From: Rhizobiales bacterium 62-47
GTDB lineage: Bacteria; Pseudomonadota; Alphaproteobacteria; Rhizobiales; Xanthobacteraceae
Direction of reading: 5' to 3'
DNA: 64,000 bases
Assembly: GCA_001899255.1 (NCBI GenBank)
Contig: MKVX01000018.1
Location: forward strand, 621,150 to 685,149
In this document: piece by piece, positions 10,269-19,069 of the stretch
Numbering within the stretch: position 1 is the first letter of the stretch
How the letters are laid out: each line of letters begins with the position of its first letter
Notes under the pieces: generated by a model
Seen by the model: the letters and a program-made list of their open reading frames with translations, nothing else
What the model was told of the DNA's origin: nothing
Databases searched by the model: none
Program-made: the position numbers and the translations under genes

Positions 10269-10892
10269 ATGTACGAATGGACCGATGAAAAGCTTCAGGC
10301 GCTGTCCGATAGCGAACTGAAGAACCTTCTGGCGAATGCGGAACGCAAGGCTGCCGAGGACCTGGCTGCCAAATGCAGGGCGGCTCTCGAGGCGAGGAAT
10401 GCCTTGAAGCCGCGCCGTGAGGCCAAGCCGCGCACCGAACTCAAGGAGTTCGAGCATCAGGTTTCCGAGCAGCTGGCCGAAGTGGGCCGCGCGATGGCCG
10501 GGAAATACGATCTCTCGGAAGAAACCGCGAAGGCCAAATCCGCCGACGTCAAGGGATTCCGCGCGCACAAGCTGCTGGACTCCAAGGGCTACGCGAAGCT
10601 CGGCGGCATGCAGCGCGATGGATCGGTCGCGATCGAGCGTTACATCTCTTATCGCCGTGGCGATCAGACGGTGTATCTGGGCGTGTTCCTGCCGAAGGAT
10701 GCCGCGCTGGATGCCCACGAGTTTCACGTGATCGCGCCCACGGCCTTGCTGGAGGGAGGCAAGCCGATCTCCGAGGTTCGTCCGTCGGCGACGGAAAAAC
10801 AAAAGCAGCCTGCCGAAAGCGGTCTGGCCTTCAAGAATTTGCAGGACGCTGCCGTGGCTTTCGATCGCGCTCTGGCCAAGATCACGGCTTGA
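10269..10892 (+). CDS. Hypothetical protein with coiled-coil N-terminal half
   Basis: A 207-residue soluble protein I do not recognise. Residues 1-75 are charged and helical (DEKLQALSDSELKNLLANAERKAA), likely coiled coil. The middle (about 90-160) looks like a compact alpha/beta domain (FRAHKLLDSKGYAKLGGMQRDG...AIERYISYRRGDQTVYLGVFLPK). The C-terminus is again helical. No signal peptide or membrane segment. It lies between guaB and a CurA-like gene in a co-directional run but shares no obvious pathway. Confidence 0.65.
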   Translation: MYEWTDEKLQALSDSELKNLLANAERKAAEDLAAKCRAALEARNALKPRREAKPRTELKEFEHQVSEQLAEVGRAMAGKYDLSEETAKAKSADVKGFRAHKLLDSKGYAKLGGMQRDGSVAIERYISYRRGDQTVYLGVFLPKDAALDAHEFHVIAPTALLEGGKPISEVRPSATEKQKQPAESGLAFKNLQDAAVAFDRALAKITA

Positions 10893-10951
10893 TCGATCGC
10901 GGCGCGGCGTTTGGCCGGTGCAGAATTCAAACGGACGGGAGAAATTCGATC

Positions 10952-11977
10952 ATGTCGCAATCAGGAAGACGCGTTGTTCTTGCTTCTCGGCCGGTTGGTG
11001 AACCGAATGCCAGCGATTTTCGCATCGAGGATTATCCGATCCCGACGCCGGGCGATGGCGAGGTGCTGCTGCGAACGATCTGGCTGTCGCTCGATCCTTA
11101 TATGCGCGGCCGCATGAGTGAGGGGCCGTCCTATGCCGCGCCGGTGCCGATCAACGGCGTGATGGAAGGTGAGGGCATCAGCGAAGTGATGGCCTCGAAC
11201 AATCCGAAATTCGCCAAGGGCGACATCGTCGCAATCCGCAGCGGTTGGCAATCGCACGCGCTGTCCGATGGCAAGGGACTGCGCAAGGTCGATCCGAATT
11301 TGGGGCCGATTTCCACAGCCGTCGGCGTGTTGGGAATGCCCGGCATGACGGCCTATACCGGCCTGCTCGAAATCGGGAAACCGAAGGCCGGCGAAACCGT
11401 GGTGGTAGCGGCGGCGTCTGGCGCTGTTGGTTCGGCGGTGGGACAGATCGCCAGGATCAAGGGTGCCCGCGCCGTCGGCATCGCCGGTGGCAAGGACAAG
11501 TGCGATTACGTCAAGAACGAGCTGGGCTTCGACGATTGCATCGATCATCGCGATCCGAACCTTGCCGCGAAACTGAAAGCGGCGTGCCCGAACGGCATCG
11601 ATGTCTATTTCGAGAACGTCGGCGGGGCGGTGTTCGAGGCGGTGTTCCCGCTGCTCAATCCGTTCGCGCGTATGCCGGTCTGCGGTCTGATCGCGCAATA
11701 CAACGACACGCAGGCCGTCGTGCCGAATTGGGCGCCAGCGCTGATGCGCAATGTTCTGACCAAGCGCCTCAATATTCGCGGCTTCATCGTCAGCGATTTC
11801 GCCGCCATGTACGGCGATTTCCTGCGCGACATGTCGCAATGGGTGCGCGAAGGCAAGGTCAAGTATCGGGAGTTCGTCACAGAAGGACTCGATAACGCAC
11901 CAAGTGCGTTCATGGGGCTGCTGAAAGGCGCCAATTTCGGCAAGCAGCTTGTCCGGGTCGGACCCGACAAGGTTTGA
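10952..11977 (+). CDS. NADP-dependent oxidoreductase, CurA/leukotriene B4 12-hydroxydehydrogenase type (MDR superfamily)
   Basis: A 341-residue zinc-independent medium-chain reductase. The N-terminal domain has the family signature LRTIWLSLDPYMRGRM (about 42-57); the Rossmann fold carries AAASGAVGSAVGQIA (about 152-166), followed by the usual GGKDKCDYV...FDDCIDHR segment. Relatives reduce alpha,beta-enones such as curcumin or prostaglandin-like ketones with NADPH. The ATG at 10952 has GGGAGA about 8 nt upstream, so the longer open frame from 10889 is not used. Confidence 0.9.
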   Translation: MSQSGRRVVLASRPVGEPNASDFRIEDYPIPTPGDGEVLLRTIWLSLDPYMRGRMSEGPSYAAPVPINGVMEGEGISEVMASNNPKFAKGDIVAIRSGWQSHALSDGKGLRKVDPNLGPISTAVGVLGMPGMTAYTGLLEIGKPKAGETVVVAAASGAVGSAVGQIARIKGARAVGIAGGKDKCDYVKNELGFDDCIDHRDPNLAAKLKAACPNGIDVYFENVGGAVFEAVFPLLNPFARMPVCGLIAQYNDTQAVVPNWAPALMRNVLTKRLNIRGFIVSDFAAMYGDFLRDMSQWVREGKVKYREFVTEGLDNAPSAFMGLLKGANFGKQLVRVGPDKV

Positions 11978-12019
11978 TCCGCAGTTTCGGCCGCGTCGAT
12001 TGCGAGCAGGGAGATTGGA

Positions 12020-12433
12020 ATGACCGCGCCAATGGTGTTGCTGCCTGTCTTCGTGCTGGTGGGGCTGACATTCTTCCTGCTCTTTATGACGGCGAGTGCG
12101 CGGACTCGTTCGTTGACGTCGGGCGAGGTGAAATTCAAGGATATCGCGCTGGGCAAGAACTGGCCGGATCGCGCGGCGCAGATCGGGAATAGCTTCAACA
12201 ACCAGTTTCAATTGCCGGTGCTGTTCTATGTGCTGGTGGCGATCGCGCTGCCGCTGCGTCACGCCGACCTGGTTTTCGTTCTGCTGTCATGGGTGTTCGT
12301 GGTGACGCGGTTCGCCCATGCCGGCGTGTTTATCACCAGCAACAATGTGAAGCGCCGCTTCTACGCGTGGTTCGCCGGTGTGCTCGTGTTGCTGGCGATG
12401 TGGCTGTACTTCGCCATACGCATTCTGTTCTGA
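12020..12433 (+). CDS. MAPEG family membrane protein
   Basis: A 137-residue integral membrane protein with about four helices. The FNNQFQLPVLFYVLVAIAL segment (about 58-76) is the MAPEG signature region, and a RFAHAGVFITSNNVKRR loop follows near 95-111. Eukaryotic MAPEG proteins bind glutathione and eicosanoids; bacterial members are mostly uncharacterised. GGGAG lies just upstream of the ATG. It is followed 35 bp later by the rRNA methyltransferase gene. Confidence 0.82.
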   Translation: MTAPMVLLPVFVLVGLTFFLLFMTASARTRSLTSGEVKFKDIALGKNWPDRAAQIGNSFNNQFQLPVLFYVLVAIALPLRHADLVFVLLSWVFVVTRFAHAGVFITSNNVKRRFYAWFAGVLVLLAMWLYFAIRILF

Positions 12434-12468
12434 TCTCGTCGCGCTTCGATGCGTGCAAAAGGATTTCT

Positions 12469-13773
12469 ATGACACCCGCCGCAAGGCTTTCTGCCGCTAT
12501 CGAAGTTATCGCTGCGATTGACGATCAACGCATCCCTGCTGCCAAAGCGTTGAAGGAATGGGGCACCGCGCATCGCTTCGCCGGTTCCGGCGATCGTGCG
12601 GCGATTTCCGGTTTGATCTACGACGTGCTGCGCCGTCAGGCGTCGAGCGCGTGGATCATGGATGACGATACGCCGCGCGCGCGCGTGCTCGGCATGTTGA
12701 CGACCGAGCGCGGTCTGGGCGTCGAGGCCATCGCCGCGTTTTGCGACGGCTCGCGTTTTGCACCGGAGGCATTGTCGGATAGCGAACGCAGCGCGCTGGC
12801 GTCGCGGTCGCTGCGCGATGCTCCGGCGCATATCGCCGGGGATTATCCCGAATGGCTCGATGGTCATCTCGCAGAGGTGTTCGGCGACGAGCGCGTGGCG
12901 GAGGCCACTGCGATGGCCAGCCGCGCGCCGCTCGATCTGCGCGTCAACACGCTGAAGGCCAAACGAGAGAAGGTGCTCGGTTCGCTCGCGCATCTCGGTG
13001 CGGTCGCGACGCCGTGGTCGCCGATCGGGCTACGCATCGTGCTCGGTGCCGACGCGCGTAACCCCGGGGTGCACGCCGAGGAGGATTTCATCAAAGGTGC
13101 GGTCGAGGTCCAGGACGAGGGATCGCAGATCGCCGCGCTGATGTCGGGCGCCAAGCCGGGTGAGCAGGTGATCGACCTGTGCGCCGGAGCTGGCGGCAAG
13201 ACGCTGGCGCTGGCTGCCATGATGCAGGGGAAGGGCCGGCTGATCGCGACGGACGACGACAAGCGGCAGCTTGCGCCGATCCATGAACGTCTCTCGCGTG
13301 CCGGCGTCCATAATGCCGACGTTCGGACGCCGAAGGGGGCCGCGGATACTTTGGCGGATATCAAGGCGTCCGCCGATCTTGTGTTCGTCGATGCGCCATG
13401 CACCGGAACAGGAACCTGGCGGCGCAACCCGGATGCCAAGTGGCGCATGCGCCCGGGCGCGCTCGAGGTGCGGGTCAGGGAGCAGGCCGAGGTGCTGGAC
13501 CGTGCGGCTTCGCTGGTGAAGCCGGGCGGGCGCATCGCCTATGTCACCTGTTCGGTACTGGCGCCGGAAAACAGCGGTCAGGTTGCCGCCTTCACGGCGC
13601 GCCATCCGGAATTCGCAGTTGTCCCGCCGCAGCAGACTGCAGCCGTGCTGTGGGACAAGGCTGAGGCTTTCGTGGAGGCGGCGCGACTGACCGACCAGGG
13701 ACTTCTGATGACACCGCACCGGACCGGGACCGACGGGTTTTTCGTGTCCCTTTTGACCCGAAAGAAGGCGTGA
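12469..13773 (+). CDS. RsmB/NOP-family RNA cytosine-C5 methyltransferase
   Basis: A 434-residue protein. The N-terminal ~150 residues match the NusB-like region that precedes the catalytic domain in RsmB-type enzymes. The SAM motif DLCAGAGGKTLALA starts near residue 234. Both catalytic cysteines of RNA m5C methyltransferases are present: C311 in DAPCTGTG and C361 in VTCSV. The likely target is a cytosine in 16S rRNA (C967 for E. coli RsmB), but alphaproteobacteria have several paralogues, so the exact site is uncertain. The ATG at 12469 follows AAAAGGA with good spacing; the longer open frame overlaps the MAPEG gene. Confidence 0.9.
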   Translation: MTPAARLSAAIEVIAAIDDQRIPAAKALKEWGTAHRFAGSGDRAAISGLIYDVLRRQASSAWIMDDDTPRARVLGMLTTERGLGVEAIAAFCDGSRFAPEALSDSERSALASRSLRDAPAHIAGDYPEWLDGHLAEVFGDERVAEATAMASRAPLDLRVNTLKAKREKVLGSLAHLGAVATPWSPIGLRIVLGADARNPGVHAEEDFIKGAVEVQDEGSQIAALMSGAKPGEQVIDLCAGAGGKTLALAAMMQGKGRLIATDDDKRQLAPIHERLSRAGVHNADVRTPKGAADTLADIKASADLVFVDAPCTGTGTWRRNPDAKWRMRPGALEVRVREQAEVLDRAASLVKPGGRIAYVTCSVLAPENSGQVAAFTARHPEFAVVPPQQTAAVLWDKAEAFVEAARLTDQGLLMTPHRTGTDGFFVSLLTRKKA

Positions 13774-13837
13774 ATTGACCGCGGCCAGATCGATTTCGAC
13801 CATTGCGGCGCCGCAGCCTCTCGCGTAATTGCTAGCC

Positions 13838-15430
13838 ATGACAGCAGCGCAGCCCAAAACGTCGACGCCGTCGCCAAGCTCGGCGCACGACAAAATTCTC
13901 ATCATCGATTTCGGTTCGCAGGTGACGCAACTGATCGCGCGGCGCGTGCGCGAGGAGGGCGTCTATTCCGAGATCGTGCCGTTCCAGAAAGCGGAAGCGG
14001 CATTCCGCGAGATGAAGCCCAAGGCGGTCATTCTCTCCGGTGGCCCGGCGTCGGTGCTCGATCAGGATGCGCCGTCCGCACCGTTGTCGGTGCTCAATGC
14101 GGGCGTACCCGTGCTCGGCATTTGCTACGGTGAGCAGACCATGGCGCAGCAACTCGGCGGCACCGTCGAGGCTGGGCATCATCGCGAGTTCGGCCGTGCG
14201 CTGATCGAGGTGACGGACACGTGCGCGCTGTTCGAGGACGTCTGGAAGGTTGGCGAGAAGCATTACGTCTGGATGAGTCACGGCGACCGCGTGACCAAGC
14301 TGCCGGAAGGTTTCCGCGCCGTGGCGCAGGCGCCGGGTTCGCCGATCTCGGTGATCGCCGACGACAATCGCAAATTCTATGCGATGCAGTTCCACCCCGA
14401 GGTGGTGCACACGCCGGATGGCGCCAAGCTGATCCGCAATTTCGTGCGCAAGGTCGCAGGCCTGACAGGCGACTGGACGATGCGCGCGTTCCGCGAGGAA
14501 GCCATCGAGAAAATTCGCGCGCAGGTCGGCAAGGGGCGTGTGATCTGTGGATTGTCCGGCGGCGTCGACTCCGCCGTTGCTGCGGTGTTGATCCACGAAG
14601 CCATCGGCGATCAGTTGACGTGCGTGTTCGTCGATCACGGCATGCTGCGCAAGGATGAAGCCAAAACCGTCGTCGATCTGTTCCGGCATCACTACAACAT
14701 TCCGTTGGTGCATGTTGATGCGTCGAAGATTTTCCTCGGCGAACTGGACGGCGTCACGGACCCGGAAGTGAAGCGCAAGACGATCGGCCGGCTGTTCATC
14801 GATGTGTTCGATGCCGAAGCCAAGAAGATCGGCGGCGCGGATTTCCTGGCGCAAGGCACGCTGTATCCGGACGTGATCGAGAGCGTCTCGTTCACCGGCG
14901 GGCCGTCGGTCACCATCAAGTCACACCACAATGTCGGCGGGTTGCCGGCGCGCATGAACATGAAGCTGGTCGAGCCGCTGCGCGAGTTGTTCAAGGACGA
15001 GGTCCGCGCGCTTGGCCGCGAACTCGGGCTGCCGGATATCTTTGTCGGACGGCATCCGTTTCCCGGTCCCGGTCTCGCGATCCGCTGCCCGGGCGAGATC
15101 ACCGAGGAGAAGCTGGAGATTCTGCGCAACGCAGATGCGGTTTACATCGACCAGATCCGCAAGGCTGGTCTTTATGACAGCATCTGGCAGGCGTTCGCCG
15201 TGCTGTTGCCGGTCAAGACGGTCGGCGTCATGGGTGACGGACGGACTTACGAATACGTCGTTGGCCTGCGCGCGGTGACCTCGACCGACGGCATGACCGC
15301 AGATTTCTATCCCTTCGATATGAAATTTCTCGGCGAGACCGCGACGCGCATCATCAACGAGGTCAAGGGCGTAAATCGCGTCGTCTACGACGTCACGTCG
15401 AAGCCGCCCGGCACGATCGAGTGGGAATAA
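13838..15430 (+). CDS. guaA: GMP synthase (glutamine-hydrolysing) GuaA
   Basis: A 530-residue enzyme that converts XMP to GMP with glutamine and ATP. The class I amidotransferase domain has its nucleophile in GICYGEQ (C96) and the His-Glu pair in MQFHPEV (about H186). The ATP-pyrophosphatase P-loop [12 protein letters not shown] begins near 238, and the C-terminal dimerisation domain ends in PPGTIEWE. The ATG at 13838 is preferred to the TTG at 13829. The last 25 bp of the gene are duplicated at 19045-19069, which marks this 3' end as an integration site. Confidence 0.97.
   Translation: MTAAQPKTSTPSPSSAHDKILIIDFGSQVTQLIARRVREEGVYSEIVPFQKAEAAFREMKPKAVILSGGPASVLDQDAPSAPLSVLNAGVPVLGICYGEQTMAQQLGGTVEAGHHREFGRALIEVTDTCALFEDVWKVGEKHYVWMSHGDRVTKLPEGFRAVAQAPGSPISVIADDNRKFYAMQFHPEVVHTPDGAKLIRNFVRKVAGLTGDWTMRAFREEAIEKIRAQVGKGRVICGLSGGVDSAVAAVLIHEAIGDQLTCVFVDHGMLRKDEAKTVVDLFRHHYNIPLVHVDASKIFLGELDGVTDPEVKRKTIGRLFIDVFDAEAKKIGGADFLAQGTLYPDVIESVSFTGGPSVTIKSHHNVGGLPARMNMKLVEPLRELFKDEVRALGRELGLPDIFVGRHPFPGPGLAIRCPGEITEEKLEILRNADAVYIDQIRKAGLYDSIWQAFAVLLPVKTVGVMGDGRTYEYVVGLRAVTSTDGMTADFYPFDMKFLGETATRIINEVKGVNRVVYDVTSKPPGTIEWE
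15406..15430 (+). repeat. Candidate attL: guaA 3' terminus, direct copy of 19045-19069
   Basis: The last 25 bp of guaA, ending GCACGATCGAGTGGGAATAA, match 19045-19069 at 22 of 25 positions in the same orientation. The three differences are at third-codon or stop positions, so both copies encode P-G-T-I-E-W-E-stop. This is what site-specific integration at the guaA terminus leaves behind: the gene keeps a working end and a displaced copy marks the far boundary. Confidence 0.75.
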
Positions 15431-15542
15431 GGACGCGTACAAACGGATAGTCTGGAGTAGTGCAGCGTACAATCGGCGACTGACACGTATTGTTAGATGT
15501 CGATTGTAGCCAGCCGCTCCCATATTCATGCGACCTTATCGC

Positions 15543-15971
15543 TTACGATCTTCTTTCGCTTACCTCCGTCAGTGGCCCGGCGATGAACAACGCGCCGACG
15601 AAAGTGGTTTTCCATCCCATCGTGTCGCCGATTTCTTGGCCGACGAAAGGCAACCAGGAGCCCGCGACAATCACCACAATAGCTGCGGTGGCATACCGCA
15701 GCGCGGCGACGCGCAACGAGATGCCGCCCTCAACTTCGGCGAACTCCGGTGGCGGCCGCACGCGCCGCTCGTAGGTGAAGGCGGCGCGCATCGCGGTGAA
15801 CAGCTCGGGCAGCGAGGTTGCAGTCGCAAGGAGGACAAGGCCGACCCAGGACCGCGACAGGCCAGTCAGGCGCGCGATAACGTCGCCATAGCGCGTCAAG
15901 GCGGGTCCGGCGAGGCCGATCAAGGCGGTGCATGCGGCGAATTTCAGCCAAGCTAACAGTATCGCCGTCAT
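15543..15971 (-). pseudogene. Truncated sodium/calcium exchanger-like antiporter
   Basis: 142 codons resembling Na+/Ca2+ (CaCA) antiporters. The first alpha repeat is intact (GLVLLATATSLPELFTAM, about 44-61). The protein then jumps through a short hydrophilic linker to what looks like the start of the second half (VIVAGSWLPFVGQEIGDTMGWKTTFVGALFIAG), where the second SLPE motif is degraded to PLTE and the frame stops after ten more residues. Intact relatives have about 320-360 residues and ten helices, so an internal block and the whole C-terminus are missing. The start codon overlaps the P-type ATPase stop by 4 bp, showing an original operon. It could be a functional mini-protein, but a remnant is more likely. 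Confidence 0.6.
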
Positions 15972-18688
15972 CGCGTCGTCACATTCCGCCAACCGACGAT
16001 AGCCATGATCGCCTGCGTTGCGACGAGAGGTGCCAGGCTGCAACCCAGGACGGCGGCCCACATTGCAGTAGTGAGCGGCGCTAGATGCAAGAGGTGCGCG
16101 GCTGGCGGCAGGTAAGGCGGTGCAGCAAGCAGTACGGCGCAAAGCCCGACGGCGGCCCACAGCCATACATTCCGCGTCGCCTCGTTGAGGAGGAGTCCGG
16201 CGCGCGCGCTTCGCATGTTGAAGGCATGCCAGAGCTGCGCGAAGGCGAGAGTGAGGAAGGTGACGGTCACCGATTGCCGCGCGTCGAGATTGAGCCAGCG
16301 GGCTGCCACCAGTGCTGCGACGGTGCCGGCGGTGAGCGCGCAGCCATGCAGGACAATCAAAAGCCACTGCCTGCGTCCAAGGATGGGTTCCTTGGGATCC
16401 CGCGGTGGCCGGTCGAGGATGCCAGCCTCGCCTTCGCCCATTGCCAACGCGAATGCAGGAAATACGTCCGTGACGAGATTCAGATAGAGGATCTGCAGGG
16501 GCAGCAGCGGCAGCGGCAGGGCTGATACCACCGCGATCCCGACTACCATCACTTCACTCAGGTTGCACGACAAGAGATAAGCGACGAAGCGGCGGATATT
16601 GCCGAAGATGATGCGGCCCTGGCGGATCGCGTTAACGATGGTTGGGAACGCGTCGTCGAGCAAGATCATGGCGGCCGCCTCGCGCGCCACGTCCGTACCG
16701 CGCAGCCCCATCGCGACGCCAATATCTGCCTGACGCAGTGCAGGCGCGTCGTTGACACCGTCGCCGGTCATGGCGACGATATCGCCCGCTGCCTGATAGG
16801 CCTTTACGAGAGCGAGCTTCTCGGCCGGGGTCACTCGGGCGAAGATGCTGATTTTGCGAAGTGCGGTCGGGCCCGCCTCGATAACCTTGTCGATCGCCTT
16901 GCCGTCGACGACATTGGCTGCCTGATCGGCGAGCCCAACGGCACGGCCGATGCTGCGCGCCGTCACGGCGTGATCGCCGGTCACCATCACGACGCGGACG
17001 CCGGCGCGACGACAGTCATGGATAGCATTGGGCACGTCGGCACGCGCCGGGTCCTCCAAACCGATCAGACCAATGAGCACGAGATCTTCATAAGGCGCAC
17101 AATCGGTCTGCGTTTCCATCTTCATCGCACAGGCGAGCACGCGGAGGCCGTGATGGCCGAGCTGATCGGCGCGGCCGAGCCATTCGGCGCGTATGTCGTC
17201 GTTCAACGCGATCTCACCGTGGTCGGCAATCGCGCGCGTCGCGGCGACAATCACTGCTTCTGGCGCACCTTTGACCGCGACGAGGAAGCCATCGCCACTT
17301 TCATGTACCGTCGCCATCATCTTGGTGCCAGGATCGAAGGCATGCTTTCGGACAACGCGGTGTTGGTGCAGTAGCGGCGCCAGCTTCAAGCCTGCTTGCA
17401 GTCCGGCACGCAGAAGCGCGATTTCCATGGGATCGCCGCTGCCGTTCTCGTCGGCGTGCTCGAGTTGAGCGTCATTACATAGGGCAGCGATACGCAGCAG
17501 TGCATTCACTTGCCGGTCTTCGGCAAAGCGGGCAGCCGAGGCGATCTTATGTGCAGTTGCTTCGACCTCGATCTCACCTGACGGCACGTAGAGTCGGCGC
17601 ACCGTCATCCGGTTCTCGGTCAGGGTGCCGGTCTTGTCGCTCAAAATGACGGTCGTGGCGCCGAGCGTTTCGACCGCCGACAGGCGCTCGATCAACGCAT
17701 TCTGGCGTGCCATCCGCCACATTCCCCGCGCGAGCGCCAGCGTCGCCACGATCGGGAGGCCTTCGGGAATTGCTGCAACGGCGAGGGCGATCGCCGCTTC
17801 GATCATCAGGAAAGCATCTTCATGGACGATCAGGCCGATGATGGCGATTGCGGCCGCTATGACCACCGTCGCCCAGACGAGCTGTGTCGATAGTCGAGCG
17901 AGCTTACGCTCGAGCGGTGAACTGCCCGCATGAGCCTCGAGGACGAGCTGTGTGACCCGGCCGAGCTCTGTCGCAAGCCCGGTCGCTACCACGACGCCGG
18001 AACCACTGCCGCGCGTCACGGCCGTGCCCTTGAACAGCATCGAGACGCGGTCGCCGAGACGACCGTTGCGCGCGACCGGCGATGTTTCCTTGTCTACCGG
18101 GACAGACTCGCCCGTCAATGTGGACTCGTCCGCCGACAGCCGCGACGACTCAACAAGCCGTAGATCAGCGGAAACTGCGTCGCCGGCGTCCAGTAGTACG
18201 ATGTCGCCCGGCACCAGTTCATCTGCAGGAATAAGGCGCACACGGCCCTCGCGGCGTACCCGAGCCGTACGGCCACCAAGCGCGCGCAGCGCTTCGATGG
18301 AGCGCGAGGCCTTCAACTCCGTCACGAAGCCAATTAGCGCGTTGATCGCGAGGACGGCGACAATGGCGGTGCCTTCCTCCAACTCGCCGAAATAGAACGC
18401 CAATGCCGCAGCCATGCCCAGGAGGTAGACGACTGGGCTCATGAATTGATGTCGCAGCAAGCGCAGCACGCTGGCGGCGCGCCGGGAGGTGATTGTATTC
18501 GGCCCGAAACGCTGATGTCGCGCCCTGACTGCTTGGTCGGACAACCCATCAGCGCTCGTTACCTGTAGTTGTGCCATCACGTCGGCGGCGGTGAGAGCGT
18601 GCGGGTTCCCAGGCAGTCGCGCGGGCACCAGTATGTCGGGGGTGGTCTGCTCGTCGATGGCACATCTCCTCAAAAACCAGCATATCAT
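15968..18688 (-). CDS. Cation-transporting P-type ATPase, P2A (Ca2+/SERCA-like) group
   Basis: A 906-residue pump with the P2 layout: N-terminal cation-ATPase domain, actuator motif TLTGESVPVDKE, M4 motif IPEGLP, phosphorylation site SDKTGTLTEN (Asp about 351), nucleotide-site KGAPE, hinge TGDGVNDAPAL and a six-helix C-terminal transport domain with NLVTDVFPA in M6. IPEGLP and NLVTD point to Ca2+ or another divalent cation, exported from the cytoplasm. The frame is open to 18805. ATG 18688 is the first plausible start, but an FNR-like site and -10 just upstream predict transcription from about 18672, and GAGGAG at 18666-18671 would best serve an ATC at 18658, so the N-terminus is uncertain by about ten residues. 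Confidence 0.88.
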   Translation of the reverse strand: MICWFLRRCAIDEQTTPDILVPARLPGNPHALTAADVMAQLQVTSADGLSDQAVRARHQRFGPNTITSRRAASVLRLLRHQFMSPVVYLLGMAAALAFYFGELEEGTAIVAVLAINALIGFVTELKASRSIEALRALGGRTARVRREGRVRLIPADELVPGDIVLLDAGDAVSADLRLVESSRLSADESTLTGESVPVDKETSPVARNGRLGDRVSMLFKGTAVTRGSGSGVVVATGLATELGRVTQLVLEAHAGSSPLERKLARLSTQLVWATVVIAAAIAIIGLIVHEDAFLMIEAAIALAVAAIPEGLPIVATLALARGMWRMARQNALIERLSAVETLGATTVILSDKTGTLTENRMTVRRLYVPSGEIEVEATAHKIASAARFAEDRQVNALLRIAALCNDAQLEHADENGSGDPMEIALLRAGLQAGLKLAPLLHQHRVVRKHAFDPGTKMMATVHESGDGFLVAVKGAPEAVIVAATRAIADHGEIALNDDIRAEWLGRADQLGHHGLRVLACAMKMETQTDCAPYEDLVLIGLIGLEDPARADVPNAIHDCRRAGVRVVMVTGDHAVTARSIGRAVGLADQAANVVDGKAIDKVIEAGPTALRKISIFARVTPAEKLALVKAYQAAGDIVAMTGDGVNDAPALRQADIGVAMGLRGTDVAREAAAMILLDDAFPTIVNAIRQGRIIFGNIRRFVAYLLSCNLSEVMVVGIAVVSALPLPLLPLQILYLNLVTDVFPAFALAMGEGEAGILDRPPRDPKEPILGRRQWLLIVLHGCALTAGTVAALVAARWLNLDARQSVTVTFLTLAFAQLWHAFNMRSARAGLLLNEATRNVWLWAAVGLCAVLLAAPPYLPPAAHLLHLAPLTTAMWAAVLGCSLAPLVATQAIMAIVGWRNVTTR

Positions 18689-18706
18689 TCTCGGTCTGAA
18701 ATAGAC

Positions 18707-18720
18707 TTGATCCAACTCAA
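18707..18720 (-). promoter_or_regulatory. FNR/FixK-type operator upstream of the P-type ATPase
   Basis: TTGATCCAACTCAA differs from the FNR/FixK consensus TTGAT-N4-ATCAA by one base. On the minus strand, 22 nt separate it from TATGCT, exactly the spacing of a class II site centred at -41.5, giving a predicted start near 18672. Oxygen- or NO-responsive induction is inferred, not shown. Confidence 0.5.
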
Positions 18721-19044
18721 TCGATTGCCGAGCGCCTTCCTGTGGAGGCAACGGCCAAGGACATCGTTGTCCCGCGTCGGTTGGTGCTTGAATTGAGAAG
18801 TGCACGACACTCAGCGGTCTTCCTTAGGACTGACGGTCTTTTTCGCTGGTGCGTCACCGCCGCTTACGCGATGGAGATTCAATAAATTCGACCGATTGAT
18901 ACCGATAGTCGCTGAAACCGAGTAGATTCCAAATCGGCGGAATTCGGATTTGAATTCAAGAGCGCAAATTTTTGACGGATCGGGGAGATGGTTCTCTCTC
19001 GTGCACAGAAAAAATTTGCACTGAAAAATCAGTGCTTTGCCATA
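18721..19044. other. Gene-poor right end of the guaA-bounded segment
   Basis: I see no supportable gene here. An 81-codon minus-strand frame (18811-19056) resembles nothing I recognise, lacks a good ribosome-binding site and runs across the att repeat. The DNA is visibly richer in A and T than the flanks (runs such as AAATTTTTGAC and AGAAAAAATTTG). A hairpin abuts the repeat at 19018-19035. Confidence 0.5.
19018..19035. terminator. Short perfect hairpin next to the att repeat
   Basis: GCACTGA, loop AAAA, TCAGTGC, then TTT. A 7-bp stem preceded by an A-rich tract and followed by a short T-run, 9 bp before the displaced guaA terminus. It may be a weak terminator or an integrase/excisionase-related structure. 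Confidence 0.4.
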
Positions 19045-19069
19045 GCCCGGCACCATCGAGTGGGAGTGA
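19045..19069 (+). repeat. Candidate attR: displaced guaA 3' terminus
   Basis: Ends GCACCATCGAGTGGGAGTGA and, in frame, reads P-G-T-I-E-W-E-stop, the same peptide as the real guaA end but with synonymous changes (ACC for ACG, GAG for GAA, TGA for TAA). The homology stops just 5' of the CCC codon. A random 25-bp match with only synonymous changes is very unlikely. Confidence 0.75.

Larger units (their letters stand above)
15431..19044. mobile_element. Decayed genomic island at the guaA 3' end (3.6 kb)
   Basis: The segment lies between two direct copies of the guaA terminus (15406-15430 and 19045-19069). Its only convincing genes are a P-type ATPase and a truncated cation antiporter, both on the minus strand; about 360 bp at its right end is relatively AT-rich and without a supportable gene. 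No integrase, transposase or plasmid function is visible, so the element can no longer move by itself. The guaA 3' end is a documented insertion site for islands in several bacterial phyla. The boundaries are seen directly; the history is inferred. Confidence 0.65.

Noticed and set aside
18811-19056. 81-codon minus-strand frame at the right end of the guaA-bounded segment
   Set aside because: No ribosome-binding site, no recognisable domain, and it runs across the att repeat.
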